From Stenotrophomonas maltophilia D457 (lineage in GTDB: Bacteria; Pseudomonadota; Gammaproteobacteria; Xanthomonadales; Xanthomonadaceae): 64,000 bases of DNA. A program made the position numbers and the translations under genes. Positions 19,249 through 27,523 of this stretch are shown here, piece by piece; within the stretch, counting starts at the first letter, position 1; every line of letters starts with the position of its first letter. The DNA is taken from positions 1,645,001-1,709,000 of the forward strand of contig NC_017671.1 of the NCBI RefSeq assembly GCF_000284595.1, in the 5' to 3' direction. The notes under the pieces are model-generated. The model was not told the DNA's origin. It saw nothing but the letters and a program-made list of their open reading frames with translations, and did not search any database.

Positions 19249-19941
19249 ATGAAACTGCTGGTCGTTGAAGACGAGAACAAGACGGCGGATTACGTCCGCC
19301 AAGGTCTCATGGAGGCGGGATTCGTCGTGGATCTGGCGCGCAACGGATTGGACGGACACCACCTGGCCATGGGCGAGACATACGATCTGGTGGTCTTGGA
19401 TGTCATGCTGCCGGATGTCGATGGCTGGCGCATCGTGCGTGCCCTTCGAGATGCCGGTAAACAGGTCCCTGTGCTCTTTCTGACGGCGCGTGGCGGTGTA
19501 GACGACCGTGTCAAGGGATTGGAACTGGGAGCGGACGACTACCTCGTCAAGCCATTCGCGTTCTCTGAGTTGCTGGCGCGGGTGCGGACGCTGCTGCGAC
19601 GCGGAAGCGCTCCGAGCCAGCCTGATCGCATCCAGGTTGCCGATTTGGTGCTGGACTTGGCGCGCCGGCGCGCAACGCGCGCTGGCCAACGCATCAATCT
19701 CACCAGCAAGGAGTTCGCGTTGCTTGAGCTCCTGGCCCGTCGCCAGGGGGAGGTCCTTCCACGGTCTCTGATCGCGTCGCAGGTATGGGACATGAATTTC
19801 GACAGCGACAGCAACGTCATCGATGTAGCCATCCGCCGTCTACGCGCGAAGATAGACGATGCGTTCAATCCGAAGCTCATCCACACCGTGCGTGGAATGG
19901 GATACACGCTCGATGCGCCCGATGATGCCCCTGCGCCATAA
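19249..19941 (+). CDS. copR: CopR copper-responsive response regulator
   Basis: 230 residues, OmpR/PhoB type. The receiver domain has VVEDEN and the phospho-acceptor Asp51 (VVLDVMLPD). The C-terminal winged helix contains [24 protein letters not shown] and [12 protein letters not shown]. The ATG at 19249 gives the family-standard MKLLVVEDE start; an ATG at 19237 is also in frame. It overlaps copS and activates the cop genes under periplasmic copper. Confidence 0.93.
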   Translation: MKLLVVEDENKTADYVRQGLMEAGFVVDLARNGLDGHHLAMGETYDLVVLDVMLPDVDGWRIVRALRDAGKQVPVLFLTARGGVDDRVKGLELGADDYLVKPFAFSELLARVRTLLRRGSAPSQPDRIQVADLVLDLARRRATRAGQRINLTSKEFALLELLARRQGEVLPRSLIASQVWDMNFDSDSNVIDVAIRRLRAKIDDAFNPKLIHTVRGMGYTLDAPDDAPAP

Positions 19942-21349
19942 GCCGCGGCAAAGCCGTCCAGCGTCGCTTGCATTGAGGGTCACGGCCCTCGTTGGTATCG
20001 CCACGACCTTGGTGTTTCTTGTGTTCAATTGGGTCATTCTCCGGTCGTTGGAGCACCACTTTGCTCAACAGGATGCCCACGAACTGGAGGCAGTGACAAC
20101 CGCTTTGGCTCAGCCCTTGCACCAGCTTGCAAGTGACATCGCAAGCGACGAACTGAAGCAACACTTGGCCAACGCAGTCGCAGGACATCATGGGATGACG
20201 TACGGCGTCTACGATGGGGCTGGCAATAGCATCTATGCCACGCCCGGTCCTGACCTGTCTAAACTTGCCAGTAGCAAAAAGTTGGTCAACCGCATCACCG
20301 CTGACGATTTGATCGTGTGGCAGGAGGATCAGAGGTCATATCGAGGTGTGGTGCTGCAACTGCCTGCTGACGATTCAGCGGCGCCCGGCTACCGCATCGT
20401 CGCTGCCATGGACATCGGCTTTCATCTCGACTTCCTGGCGGAGTTCAAGCGCATGCTCTGGTGGGCAACCGGCTTGGTCATGTGCCTGGCGCTCGGTGTG
20501 GCTTGGCTGGCGGTGCAGTGGGGCCACCTGCCGATTCGCAAGGTCAATGAAGAGATTCGGGCGATTCGCTCTTCAAAGCTGGATGTGAGGCTGGATCCTC
20601 GGGATGTGCCGATCGAACTGGCGGAACTGGTATTCGCCTTCAACGATATGTTGGCGAGAATCGAGGAAGGCTTCACCCGGCTATCACACTTTTCCGCAGA
20701 CATCGCGCACGAGTTGCGCACGCCCGTCACCAACCTGGTCACGCAGACTCACGTGGCGCTTGGCCAGCCGCGCAGCAACGAGGAATACAGAGAAATCCTC
20801 TATTCAAATTTGGAAGAGTTTGATCGGATGGGACGCATGATTGGTGACATGCTGTTTCTTGCCCAAACGGAAAATGATCCCCGCAACTTGCGTCTGTCTA
20901 CCATTGATCTGTCCGAATTGGTGCGGAGTCTGTTCGACTATTTCGAGGCGCTGGCAGAAGATAGCGGCATTACGCTTGGTGTTAAAGGGGCGATCGGCAG
21001 CATAGCGGCGGATCGGGAAATGCTCACCCGGGCGCTGAACAATCTTCTCTCGAATGCAATTCGACACACGCCTCGCGGCAAGAGCATCACGGTCTTGCTT
21101 TCGCAGGACGAGCAGTGGACAACGATCAGTGTGGTCAATCCCGGTGAGAGAATTCCTGAGCGCGATCTACCAAAGCTCTTCAACCGCTTCTACCGAGTTG
21201 ATCCGGCACGGCAACGAAATACGGCGGGCGCCGGTCTTGGCCTTGCCATCGTGAAATCGATTGCGGAGGCACATGGTGGCTCCGTTGCCGTGACCTCCAG
21301 TGAGCTTGTCACCAGGTTTGACTTGGTATTGCCCCATCTGCGGCAGTAG
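19913..21349 (+). CDS. copS: CopS copper-sensing histidine kinase
   Basis: 478 residues, heavy-metal sensor kinase family. Transmembrane segment 1 is near residues 20-45, then a periplasmic sensor region, and transmembrane 2 is near 190-210 ([12 protein letters not shown]). A HAMP segment, the HisKA box [16 protein letters not shown] with the phospho-His, and ATPase motifs ([24 protein letters not shown]) complete it. The start at 19913 overlaps copR; nearby ATGs at 19922 and 19925 are alternatives. Confidence 0.93.
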   Translation: MRPMMPLRHKPRQSRPASLALRVTALVGIATTLVFLVFNWVILRSLEHHFAQQDAHELEAVTTALAQPLHQLASDIASDELKQHLANAVAGHHGMTYGVYDGAGNSIYATPGPDLSKLASSKKLVNRITADDLIVWQEDQRSYRGVVLQLPADDSAAPGYRIVAAMDIGFHLDFLAEFKRMLWWATGLVMCLALGVAWLAVQWGHLPIRKVNEEIRAIRSSKLDVRLDPRDVPIELAELVFAFNDMLARIEEGFTRLSHFSADIAHELRTPVTNLVTQTHVALGQPRSNEEYREILYSNLEEFDRMGRMIGDMLFLAQTENDPRNLRLSTIDLSELVRSLFDYFEALAEDSGITLGVKGAIGSIAADREMLTRALNNLLSNAIRHTPRGKSITVLLSQDEQWTTISVVNPGERIPERDLPKLFNRFYRVDPARQRNTAGAGLGLAIVKSIAEAHGGSVAVTSSELVTRFDLVLPHLRQ

Positions 21350-22269
21350 TCCGAGGGCGCTGCGGTCCGTCCAGCCAACTGGCGTATCTCTTTGCCTGAT
21401 TCTGGGATCTACCCGGCCGGCCACGTTGCTACGCGAGCGGGACATTTTTTCTCCGTGACTGCCACGTGCCCAGTCCTAGCGGCAGGCGCCGACATCATGC
21501 GCTTGTGTATCCCATCGCTACGTCCACACCGCGCGCGGGGGCCTTTGCTCGGTCGTGATCCGGTCACCGATCGTCGATAGCCTCAGCGGTCAGTGCCGAA
21601 CGTCTGCCTGCTCGGCGCCTCGATCGCGCGCAGACCTGGCTGTGTGCGCTGAGCCCCTGAGGTGAGTTGGAAGTTGGTCTGCTGGTTCGTTGCGCGGGTA
21701 TATGTACCCGTAGCTGGGTACAGAGAGTCTTATTGATCAAGATCAAGGTACTGCTATCAGGCGCCGGCTGCATATGAACGCAGCCAACCGCCAAAACTAC
21801 CTATGCAGGTGTCCACTAAAACTTGACCACTGCACCCCGCCCGAAGGCTTCTCCGACTCGCCCGCTGACGCGGGCCAGGTCAACCCCACAACGACAGGCG
21901 AGAACGCCCCGCCATGCCTTGCAGCGCCGGTCTTGAGGCGTGGCGTGGAAGCTCCATAGCGATGCCGGGCGGGTTGTCCCTGAACCGCGTTGAGGACGGC
22001 ACGCACCTGCACAACCTGCCGCAGCAAGCGCCAGCGTGTTCGCCAGCGTCCCGTCCATCGCGGCGGGGCGCTGGCCGGGCCGATCCGGCGCAGCCGGTTC
22101 GGCGGCATCGAGGGGCGCCAAGCATCGCGCGGCGGGGATAGCCCGCAGGGCTTTCCCCTGGAGGCAAGCGAAGCGCGCAGCGCCGCAGGCGCGAAGGCGT
22201 GAGCAACTGTCTTGAAAGTCAAGCCTCGCAAGCGCGCAGGCTCCATTCAATTGAAGCGTTTTGCCAATG
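21350..22269. other. 920-bp segment between copS and arsR with no confident gene
   Basis: The first about 430 bases hold nothing recognisable. From about 21810 the DNA becomes very GC-rich and starts with GTGTCCACTAAAACTTGACC, which resembles an insertion-sequence end. An open minus-strand frame (22250 to 21816) and another (22246 to 21797) exist, but neither has a family I know. This is probably a recombination seam where the arsenic/chromate block joined the copper block. Confidence 0.4.
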
Positions 22270-22295
22270 ATTCAATAAATGTTGTATTATCGAAT
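22270..22295 (+). promoter_or_regulatory. ArsR operator overlapping the ars promoter
   Basis: ATTCAATAA (22270-22278) and TTATCGAAT (22287-22295) form an imperfect palindrome, 8 of 9 positions paired. It ends one base before the arsR ATG at 22297. An AT-rich sequence in otherwise GC-rich DNA fits an autorepressed ars promoter. Confidence 0.65.
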
Positions 22296-22296
22296 C

Positions 22297-22626
22297 ATGA
22301 ACGAGACCCAAGCCATTTCCGCCCTCGGCGCCCTGGCCCATACCCAGCGGCTGCGCGTGTTCCGCGCCCTGGTGGTCGCCGGCCCCGAAGGGCTGACACC
22401 CAGCGTCCTCGCCGACCAGCTCGACGTGGCCCGCAACTCCCTGTCCTTCCACCTGAAAGAACTGGCCCATGCCGGCCTGGTCACCATCGAGCAGCAGGGC
22501 CGCAACCTGATCTACCGCGCCGACTTCACCCAGATGAATGGGCTGCTCGGCTATCTGACCGAGCACTGCTGCCAGGGCGGCGCGTGCGAGGTCACCGAAT
22601 CCTCCTCTGCCTGTACTTCCTGCTGA
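22297..22626 (+). CDS. arsR: ArsR-family arsenite-responsive repressor
   Basis: 109 residues with an ArsR winged HTH (residues about 10-85: ALGALAHTQRLRVFRALV, LADQLDVARNSLSFHLKEL). The C-terminus has clustered Cys: HCCQGGAC and ACTSC. This resembles the As(III)-binding Cys trio at the C-terminus of the Acidithiobacillus-type ArsR, not the E. coli type. The ATG at 22297 follows the palindrome directly, with no obvious ribosome site, so translation may be leaderless. First gene of a five-gene ars operon. Confidence 0.9.
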   Translation: MNETQAISALGALAHTQRLRVFRALVVAGPEGLTPSVLADQLDVARNSLSFHLKELAHAGLVTIEQQGRNLIYRADFTQMNGLLGYLTEHCCQGGACEVTESSSACTSC

Positions 22627-22639
22627 AAGGATCACCCCC

Positions 22640-23110
22640 ATGAAGCGCTTTCACGTCCACCTGCACGTCGATGACCTGAACCGCAGCATCGGCTTCTATT
22701 CCCAACTGTTCGCCGCGCAGCCCGCGCGCGTCGAAGGCGACTACGCCAAATGGATGCTCGAAGACCCGCCGGTCAACTTCGCCATCTCCACACGTGGCAA
22801 CAAGCCGGGCATCGACCACCTGGGTATCCAGACCGACGATGCCGAGGAATTGGCGGTGCTGAAGGCCCGCGCCGAGGCGGCCGACATGACGCTGCTGGAC
22901 GAGGGCACCACGACCTGCTGCTACGCGCGCAGCGAGAAGCACTGGATCACCGATCCGCAGGGCGTGGCCTGGGAGCACTTCCACACGCTGGGCAACATTC
23001 CGGTCTTTAACGAAGCGGCGCCTGCAGCGACTTCCGCCGCAGCGTGCTGTACCCCGGTGCGCGGCAAGCCGGTGGGCGTTGCGGTGAAGCCGGCTTCCTC
23101 CTGCTGCTGA
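22640..23110 (+). CDS. arsI: ArsI/CadI-type vicinal oxygen chelate metalloprotein
   Basis: 156 residues with a glyoxalase/dioxygenase fold. Candidate metal ligands are the N-terminal His residues (HVHLHV), H60 (GIDHLG) and E112 (AWEHF), and a vicinal Cys pair C93-C94 (TTCCYAR) would bind trivalent arsenical. ArsI cleaves the carbon-arsenic bond of methyl- and aromatic As(III). CadI-type relatives are induced by metals without a proven lyase role. An extra Cys-rich tail (AACCTPV, SSCC) is present. The lyase function is likely but not certain. Confidence 0.8.
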   Translation: MKRFHVHLHVDDLNRSIGFYSQLFAAQPARVEGDYAKWMLEDPPVNFAISTRGNKPGIDHLGIQTDDAEELAVLKARAEAADMTLLDEGTTTCCYARSEKHWITDPQGVAWEHFHTLGNIPVFNEAAPAATSAAACCTPVRGKPVGVAVKPASSCC

Positions 23111-23122
23111 TGTGAGATACCC

Positions 23123-23620
23123 ATGACCACCGACAAGACCTACAACGCCCTGTTCATCTGCACGGGTAACTCGGCCCGCTCCATCCTGGCCGAAGGCATC
23201 CTCAATGAATTGGGCCAGGGGCGCTTTCGCGCCTACTCGGCGGGCAGCCACCCCAAGGGCGAAGTCCACCCACTGGCGCTCGCCACGCTGGAGCGGCTGC
23301 ACATGCCGACCGCCGGCTACCGCAGCAAGAACTGGGACGAGTTCGCGGCGCCCGGTGCGCCGGAGCTGGATTTCATCTTCACGGTCTGCGACAACGCCGC
23401 CGGCGAGGTCTGCCCCGTGTGGCCGGGGCGCCCGATGTCGGCGCATTGGGGTGTGCCTGATCCTGCAGCCGTTGAAGGCACCGACGAGCAGAAGCGCAAG
23501 GCGTTCACGGATGCGGCGCTGACGCTGCGCCGACGCATCGAATTGTTCCTGTCGCTGCCGATTCAGCGCCTGGATGCCATGTCGCTGCAGCACGAGCTGC
23601 GCAGCATTGGTACGAAGTGA
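23123..23620 (+). CDS. arsC: ArsC arsenate reductase, LMW-phosphatase type
   Basis: 165 residues. The phosphatase loop C13-x5-R19 (FICTGNSARS) is at the N-terminus, with YSAGSHP and VPDPAAVEG for the general-acid loop. It reduces arsenate to arsenite, which the next gene's product exports. The Cys residues in FTVCDNAAGEVCPVW are conserved in this clade. Some proteins of this type use glutaredoxin/glutathione instead of the thioredoxin Cys relay; which one applies here is not settled by sequence. Confidence 0.9.
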   Translation: MTTDKTYNALFICTGNSARSILAEGILNELGQGRFRAYSAGSHPKGEVHPLALATLERLHMPTAGYRSKNWDEFAAPGAPELDFIFTVCDNAAGEVCPVWPGRPMSAHWGVPDPAAVEGTDEQKRKAFTDAALTLRRRIELFLSLPIQRLDAMSLQHELRSIGTK

Positions 23621-23630
23621 GGTTGGCGCG

Positions 23631-24716
23631 ATGAGTGTTGGAACCCAAACGGCCGGCCGCGTGCCGGCCGCCCCCACCATGAGCGTCTTCGAGCGCTACC
23701 TGAGCGTGTGGGTGCTGCTGTGCATCGTCGCCGGTATCGCGCTCGGCCAGTTCGCGCCGGGCGTGTTCCAGGCCATCGGCCGCACGGAAGTGGCTCAGGT
23801 CAACCTGCCCGTGGGCCTGCTGATCTGGGTGATGATCATTCCCATGCTGCTCAAGGTGGACTTCGGCGCTCTCGGCCAGGTCAAGCAGCACTGGCGCGGC
23901 ATCGGCGTGACGCTGTTCATCAACTGGGCCGTCAAACCATTCTCGATGGCGTTGCTGGCGTGGATCTTCATCCGCCAGGTCTTCGCGCAGTGGCTCCCCG
24001 CCGACCAGCTCGACAGCTATGTCGCGGGCCTGATCTTGCTGGCCGCCGCACCTTGCACAGCCATGGTGTTCGTCTGGAGCCGGCTGACCGGGGGCGATCC
24101 TGTGTTCACGCTGTCGCAGGTCGCGCTGAACGACACCATCATGGTGTTCGCCTTCGCGCCCATCGTCGGCCTGCTGCTGGGCCTATCGTCCATCACGGTG
24201 CCGTGGGCCACGCTGCTGGTATCGGTCGGCCTGTACATCGTGATTCCCGTCATCCTGGCCCAGTTCTGGCGCCGCGCCCTGCTGAGCAAGGGCCAAGCCG
24301 CCTTCGACCGGGCGCTGGAGCGCATCGGGCCGCTGTCCATCGCGGCGCTGCTGCTCACGCTGGTGCTGCTGTTCGCCTTCCAGGGCGAGGCCATCATCCG
24401 CCAGCCACTGGTCATCGCCATGCTGGCCGTTCCGATCCTGATCCAGGTGTTCTTCAACTCCGGCCTGGCCTACTGGCTCAACCGCAAGGCGGGCGAGCAG
24501 CACAGCATCGCTTGTCCTTCGGCGCTGATCGGCGCCAGCAACTTCTTCGAGCTTGCCGTAGCCGCCGCCATCAGCCTGTTCGGCTTCCAGTCCGGCGCCG
24601 CGCTGGCCACCGTGGTCGGCGTGCTGATCGAGGTGCCAGTCATGCTACTGGTCGTTCGGATCGTCAACCAAAGCAAGGGCTGGTATGAGTGCGGCCCGAA
24701 CCCTGCCCGCGGATAA
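23631..24716 (+). CDS. acr3: ACR3-family arsenite efflux permease
   Basis: 361 residues with about ten transmembrane segments. The family core reads ILLAAAPCTAMVFVWSRLTGGDP with the conserved Cys, and LSQVALNDTIMVF. It exports As(OH)3 using the proton gradient. The start ATG at 23631 is 10 bases after the arsC stop with GAGG upstream. Often labelled arsB in annotations, but the sequence is of the ACR3 type. Confidence 0.93.
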   Translation: MSVGTQTAGRVPAAPTMSVFERYLSVWVLLCIVAGIALGQFAPGVFQAIGRTEVAQVNLPVGLLIWVMIIPMLLKVDFGALGQVKQHWRGIGVTLFINWAVKPFSMALLAWIFIRQVFAQWLPADQLDSYVAGLILLAAAPCTAMVFVWSRLTGGDPVFTLSQVALNDTIMVFAFAPIVGLLLGLSSITVPWATLLVSVGLYIVIPVILAQFWRRALLSKGQAAFDRALERIGPLSIAALLLTLVLLFAFQGEAIIRQPLVIAMLAVPILIQVFFNSGLAYWLNRKAGEQHSIACPSALIGASNFFELAVAAAISLFGFQSGAALATVVGVLIEVPVMLLVVRIVNQSKGWYECGPNPARG

Positions 24717-24730
24717 CCAAGACACGACTC

Positions 24731-25153
24731 ATGAGCAACATCACCATTTACCACAACCCCACCTGCGGCACGTCGCGCAACGTGCTGGCTCTGATCCGCA
24801 ACAGCGGCGAAGAGCCGAACGTTATCGAATACCTGAAGACACCGCCTGACCGCGAAACGCTGCAACGCCTGATCACGGACATGGGCGCGCCAATGCGCGC
24901 CGTGCTGCGTGAGAAGGGTACGCCCTATGCGGAATTGGGCCTCGATGACCCGAAGTGGGGTGACGAGCAGTTGATTGGCTTCATGCTCCAGCACCCCATC
25001 CTCATCAACCGGCCCATCGTGGTGACCCCGCTGGGCACGCGCCTGTGCCGGCCCTCAGAGGCCGTGCTGGACATCCTGCCGCAGCCGCAGCGCGGCGCGT
25101 TCCGCAAGGAAGACGGCGAAGCCGTGGTGGATGCGGAGGGTCGCAGGGTCTGA
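24731..25153 (+). CDS. arsC2: ArsC arsenate reductase, glutaredoxin type
   Basis: 140 residues, E. coli R773 ArsC type. The catalytic Cys is at position 12 (NPTCGTSRN), with MGAPMRAVLREKGTPY, then QHPILINRPIVVTPLGTRLCRP bearing the arsenate-binding Arg residues (seen in pieces). This gives the operon two unrelated arsenate reductases. It is 14 bases downstream of acr3 and ends the ars operon. Confidence 0.92.
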   Translation: MSNITIYHNPTCGTSRNVLALIRNSGEEPNVIEYLKTPPDRETLQRLITDMGAPMRAVLREKGTPYAELGLDDPKWGDEQLIGFMLQHPILINRPIVVTPLGTRLCRPSEAVLDILPQPQRGAFRKEDGEAVVDAEGRRV

Positions 25154-25194
25154 GACCTCCCGCACAAGCGGCAGGCAATCTGAAGTGAGGCTGG

Positions 25195-25224
25195 TATTAT
25201 CGAATTTCGTTATCGATATTCGAT
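25195..25224 (+). promoter_or_regulatory. Promoter/operator of padR-chrA
   Basis: A TATTAT box (25195-25200) is followed by palindromes CGAA-T-TTCG (25201-25209) and ATCGA-TAT-TCGAT (25212-25224). The second abuts the ATG of padR. It is a likely PadR autorepression site. No Shine-Dalgarno sequence is visible, so the mRNA may be leaderless or start very close. Confidence 0.6.
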
Positions 25225-25554
25225 ATGAAAGAGAAACCTACTCCACGTGCCATGGAGCACCACGACCTGCTGTCGGGGCTGATCCGCCTGCATGTGCTGC
25301 ACCACGCAGCCGAGCAGGAGATCTACGGGCAATGGATGATCGACGAGCTGGCCCACCACGGCTACCGCCTCTCCCCCGGAACGCTGTACCCGATGCTGCA
25401 CAAGATGGAGCGCGACGGCTACCTCGTCTCCCGCCAGGAGCGTGAAGGGCGCACCGTGCGCAAGCTCTACACGATCACGCCCAAGGGCAAGGAAGGCTTG
25501 GCGCTGGCCAAGGACCGCATCCGGGAGTTCACCGGGGAGGCGATGCACAAATGA
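25225..25554 (+). CDS. PadR-family transcriptional regulator
   Basis: 109 residues with the PadR winged HTH: HDLLSGLIRLHVLHHAAEQE, then YRLSPGTLYPMLHKMERDGYL and EGRTVRKLYTITPKG. It overlaps chrA by 4 bases, so it almost certainly controls it. PadR-type regulators in front of chrA are known in mobile metal-resistance modules. The ligand is inferred to be chromate. Confidence 0.87.
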   Translation: MKEKPTPRAMEHHDLLSGLIRLHVLHHAAEQEIYGQWMIDELAHHGYRLSPGTLYPMLHKMERDGYLVSRQEREGRTVRKLYTITPKGKEGLALAKDRIREFTGEAMHK

Positions 25555-26780
25555 CAGATTCCACCAACACCTTGCAGCATGAGGCCGCTGCCGCGCGCGG
25601 CTCACCCGTCGAAGTCTTCGGCGCCTTCCTCAAGCTGGGGCTGACCTCCTTCGGCGGGCCGATCGCGCATCTGGGCTATTTCCGCTCGGAGTTCGTCGAG
25701 CGTCGCCGCTGGCTGGATGACCGCAGCTACTCCGATCTGGTCGCCCTGTGCCAGTTCCTGCCGGGGCCGGCCAGCAGCCAGGTCGGTATGGCGCTGGGGT
25801 TGGGCCGCGCGGGCTGGCTGGGGCTGCTGGCGGCCTGGGCCGGATTCACCTTGCCATCGGCGATTGCGCTGATCCTGTTCGCCTTTGGCATCGCCGAGTA
25901 CCAGGGGCTGGCCCAGTCCGGCTGGGTGCACGGGCTCAAGGTCGTCGCCGTGGCCATCGTGGCGCAAGCGGTCTGGGGGATGGCCAAGTCGTTGTGCCCG
26001 GACCGGCCGCGCGCCGCGCTGGCCATTCTGGCGGCGCTGCTGACCATGGTCCTGCCCTCGGCCGCGGGACAGCTTGCCGCCATCGCGGTGGCAGGGCTGC
26101 TGGGCTGGTGGACATTGAAGATCGCGCAACCCGGCGGCGGCCACGCCCACAGCTACCCCGTCTCGCGCAAGCTGGGCATCGTGGCGCTGCTGCTGTTTGC
26201 CGCACCGCTCGTCGGGCTGCCCCTGTGGGCGGCAGCCACGGACTCGTCCACGATAGCCCTGCTGGAAGGGGTGTACCGCTCCGGTGCACTGGTCTTCGGC
26301 GGTGGACACGTTGTGCTGCCGCTGCTGCAGGCCTCGGTGGTGCCCAGCGGCGTCGTGAGCAATGCCGACTTCCTGGCCGGCTACGGTGCGGCGCAGGCCG
26401 TGCCGGGGCCGCTGTTCACTTTCTCGGCCTACCTCGGCGCGGTCGCCCACGGACCGCTGCATGGCTGGATCGGCGGGCTGGCACTCCTGGGCACGATCTT
26501 CCTCCCCGCTTTTTTCATGCTGGTCGGTGCACTGCCGTTCTGGGAAGGGCTGCGCCACCGCGCGGGCATCCAGACGGCCATGGCCGGCATCAACGCCGGC
26601 GTGGTCGGTATTCTGGTGTCCGCCCTCTATGACCCGGTATGGACGAGTGCCATCCACAGCAAGGCGGATTTTGGGCTGGCGCTGCTCTCGTTCGGACTGC
26701 TGACGGTGGGGCGCGTGCCGCCGGCGCTCGTGGTGCTGTTAGCCGGGCTGGTGGGCTGGGTCATGGCGATGGGCGTCTGA
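25551..26780 (+). CDS. chrA: ChrA chromate efflux transporter
   Basis: 409 residues, CHR superfamily, long (two-domain) form. Both halves carry the signature: FGAFLKLGLTSFGGPIAHLGYF with CQFLPGPASSQVG in the first, and FGGGHVVLPLL with YGAAQAVPGPLFTF in the second. It exports chromate from the cytoplasm. A His-containing linker (GGGHAHSYPVS) joins the halves. It is translationally coupled to padR. Confidence 0.94.
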   Translation: MTDSTNTLQHEAAAARGSPVEVFGAFLKLGLTSFGGPIAHLGYFRSEFVERRRWLDDRSYSDLVALCQFLPGPASSQVGMALGLGRAGWLGLLAAWAGFTLPSAIALILFAFGIAEYQGLAQSGWVHGLKVVAVAIVAQAVWGMAKSLCPDRPRAALAILAALLTMVLPSAAGQLAAIAVAGLLGWWTLKIAQPGGGHAHSYPVSRKLGIVALLLFAAPLVGLPLWAAATDSSTIALLEGVYRSGALVFGGGHVVLPLLQASVVPSGVVSNADFLAGYGAAQAVPGPLFTFSAYLGAVAHGPLHGWIGGLALLGTIFLPAFFMLVGALPFWEGLRHRAGIQTAMAGINAGVVGILVSALYDPVWTSAIHSKADFGLALLSFGLLTVGRVPPALVVLLAGLVGWVMAMGV

Positions 26781-26785
26781 ATCTC

Positions 26786-27316
26786 ATGTGGCACACCCTG
26801 ACCATCCAGCTCCGACACGAAACCGCCGACGACATTGCCGCCATCGAAGCGGTCACGACCGCCGCCTTCGCTGATGCACCACACACCAGCCACACCGAGC
26901 AATTCATCGTGCGCGCCTTGCGTGCCGCCAACGAACTGACGCTTTCCATCGTGGCCGAAGAACATGGGCGCGTCGTCGGTCACGTCGCGCTGTCGCCAGT
27001 AACGATCACCCATGAGCACAGGCGAAAGACCGAGGGCTGGTATGGGTTGGGGCCGATCTCCGTCCTGCCGCCAAGGCAGGGGCGAGGCATCGGTTCGCGC
27101 CTGATGGAACAGGCGCTGTCTGAACTGCGGGCTATGCAGGCCGCAGGCTGCGTGCTGCTGGGAGATCCAACGTACTACACGCGCTTTGGCTTCCAGGCCC
27201 ATGCGGGCTTGCAACTGCCGGGCGTGCCGCCCGGCTATTTCATGGCGCTGGCCCTGCATGGGACAGTGCCGGAAGGCATCGCGCACTACAGCGATGCCTT
27301 CAACGCCGCCGCCTGA
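26786..27316 (+). CDS. GNAT-family N-acetyltransferase
   Basis: 176 residues, YhbS-like. The acetyl-CoA loop reads GLGPISVLPPRQGRGIGSRL. The fold begins IQLRHETADDIAAIEAVT and ends with the F-G-F region typical of this group (YYTRFGFQAHAGL). The substrate is unknown. It lies 5 bases after chrA and probably rides on the same transcript. An acetyltransferase at this place is common in mobile ars/chr modules. Confidence 0.83.
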   Translation: MWHTLTIQLRHETADDIAAIEAVTTAAFADAPHTSHTEQFIVRALRAANELTLSIVAEEHGRVVGHVALSPVTITHEHRRKTEGWYGLGPISVLPPRQGRGIGSRLMEQALSELRAMQAAGCVLLGDPTYYTRFGFQAHAGLQLPGVPPGYFMALALHGTVPEGIAHYSDAFNAAA

Positions 27317-27341
27317 GCCAGCGCGAAGGCGGCGGCGTTTT
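27302..27341 (+). terminator. Intrinsic terminator overlapping the acetyltransferase stop
   Basis: A 12-bp perfect stem AACGCCGCCGCC (27302-27313)/GGCGGCGGCGTT (27328-27339), loop of 14, then TTTT. The stem's left arm is coding sequence. It closes the padR-chrA-acetyltransferase transcript. Confidence 0.85.
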
Positions 27342-27481
27342 AATTCGGCTATTGGCCTTGAACACCGGGCGCGGCCACTGTCGCACCCGGATTTCGCGTC
27401 CACCGCGCCCAGGGCGGAACGGCCTGGGCGCGGTGCTGATCGCGGTTATTCCTTCGTCTCGATGCGCCACCACACAAAGCG

Positions 27482-27509
27482 AAGCGCCCCGGTCGAGGCC
27501 GGGGCGCTT
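27482..27509 (-). terminator. Strong GC hairpin downstream of the parB remnant
   Basis: An 11-bp stem AAGCGCCCCGG/CCGGGGCGCTT with a 6-base loop lies 15 bases past the parB stop on the minus strand. The following T run is short, so it may end transcription only partly. Confidence 0.55.
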
Positions 27510-27523
27510 GCCTTCGGCGCGGG

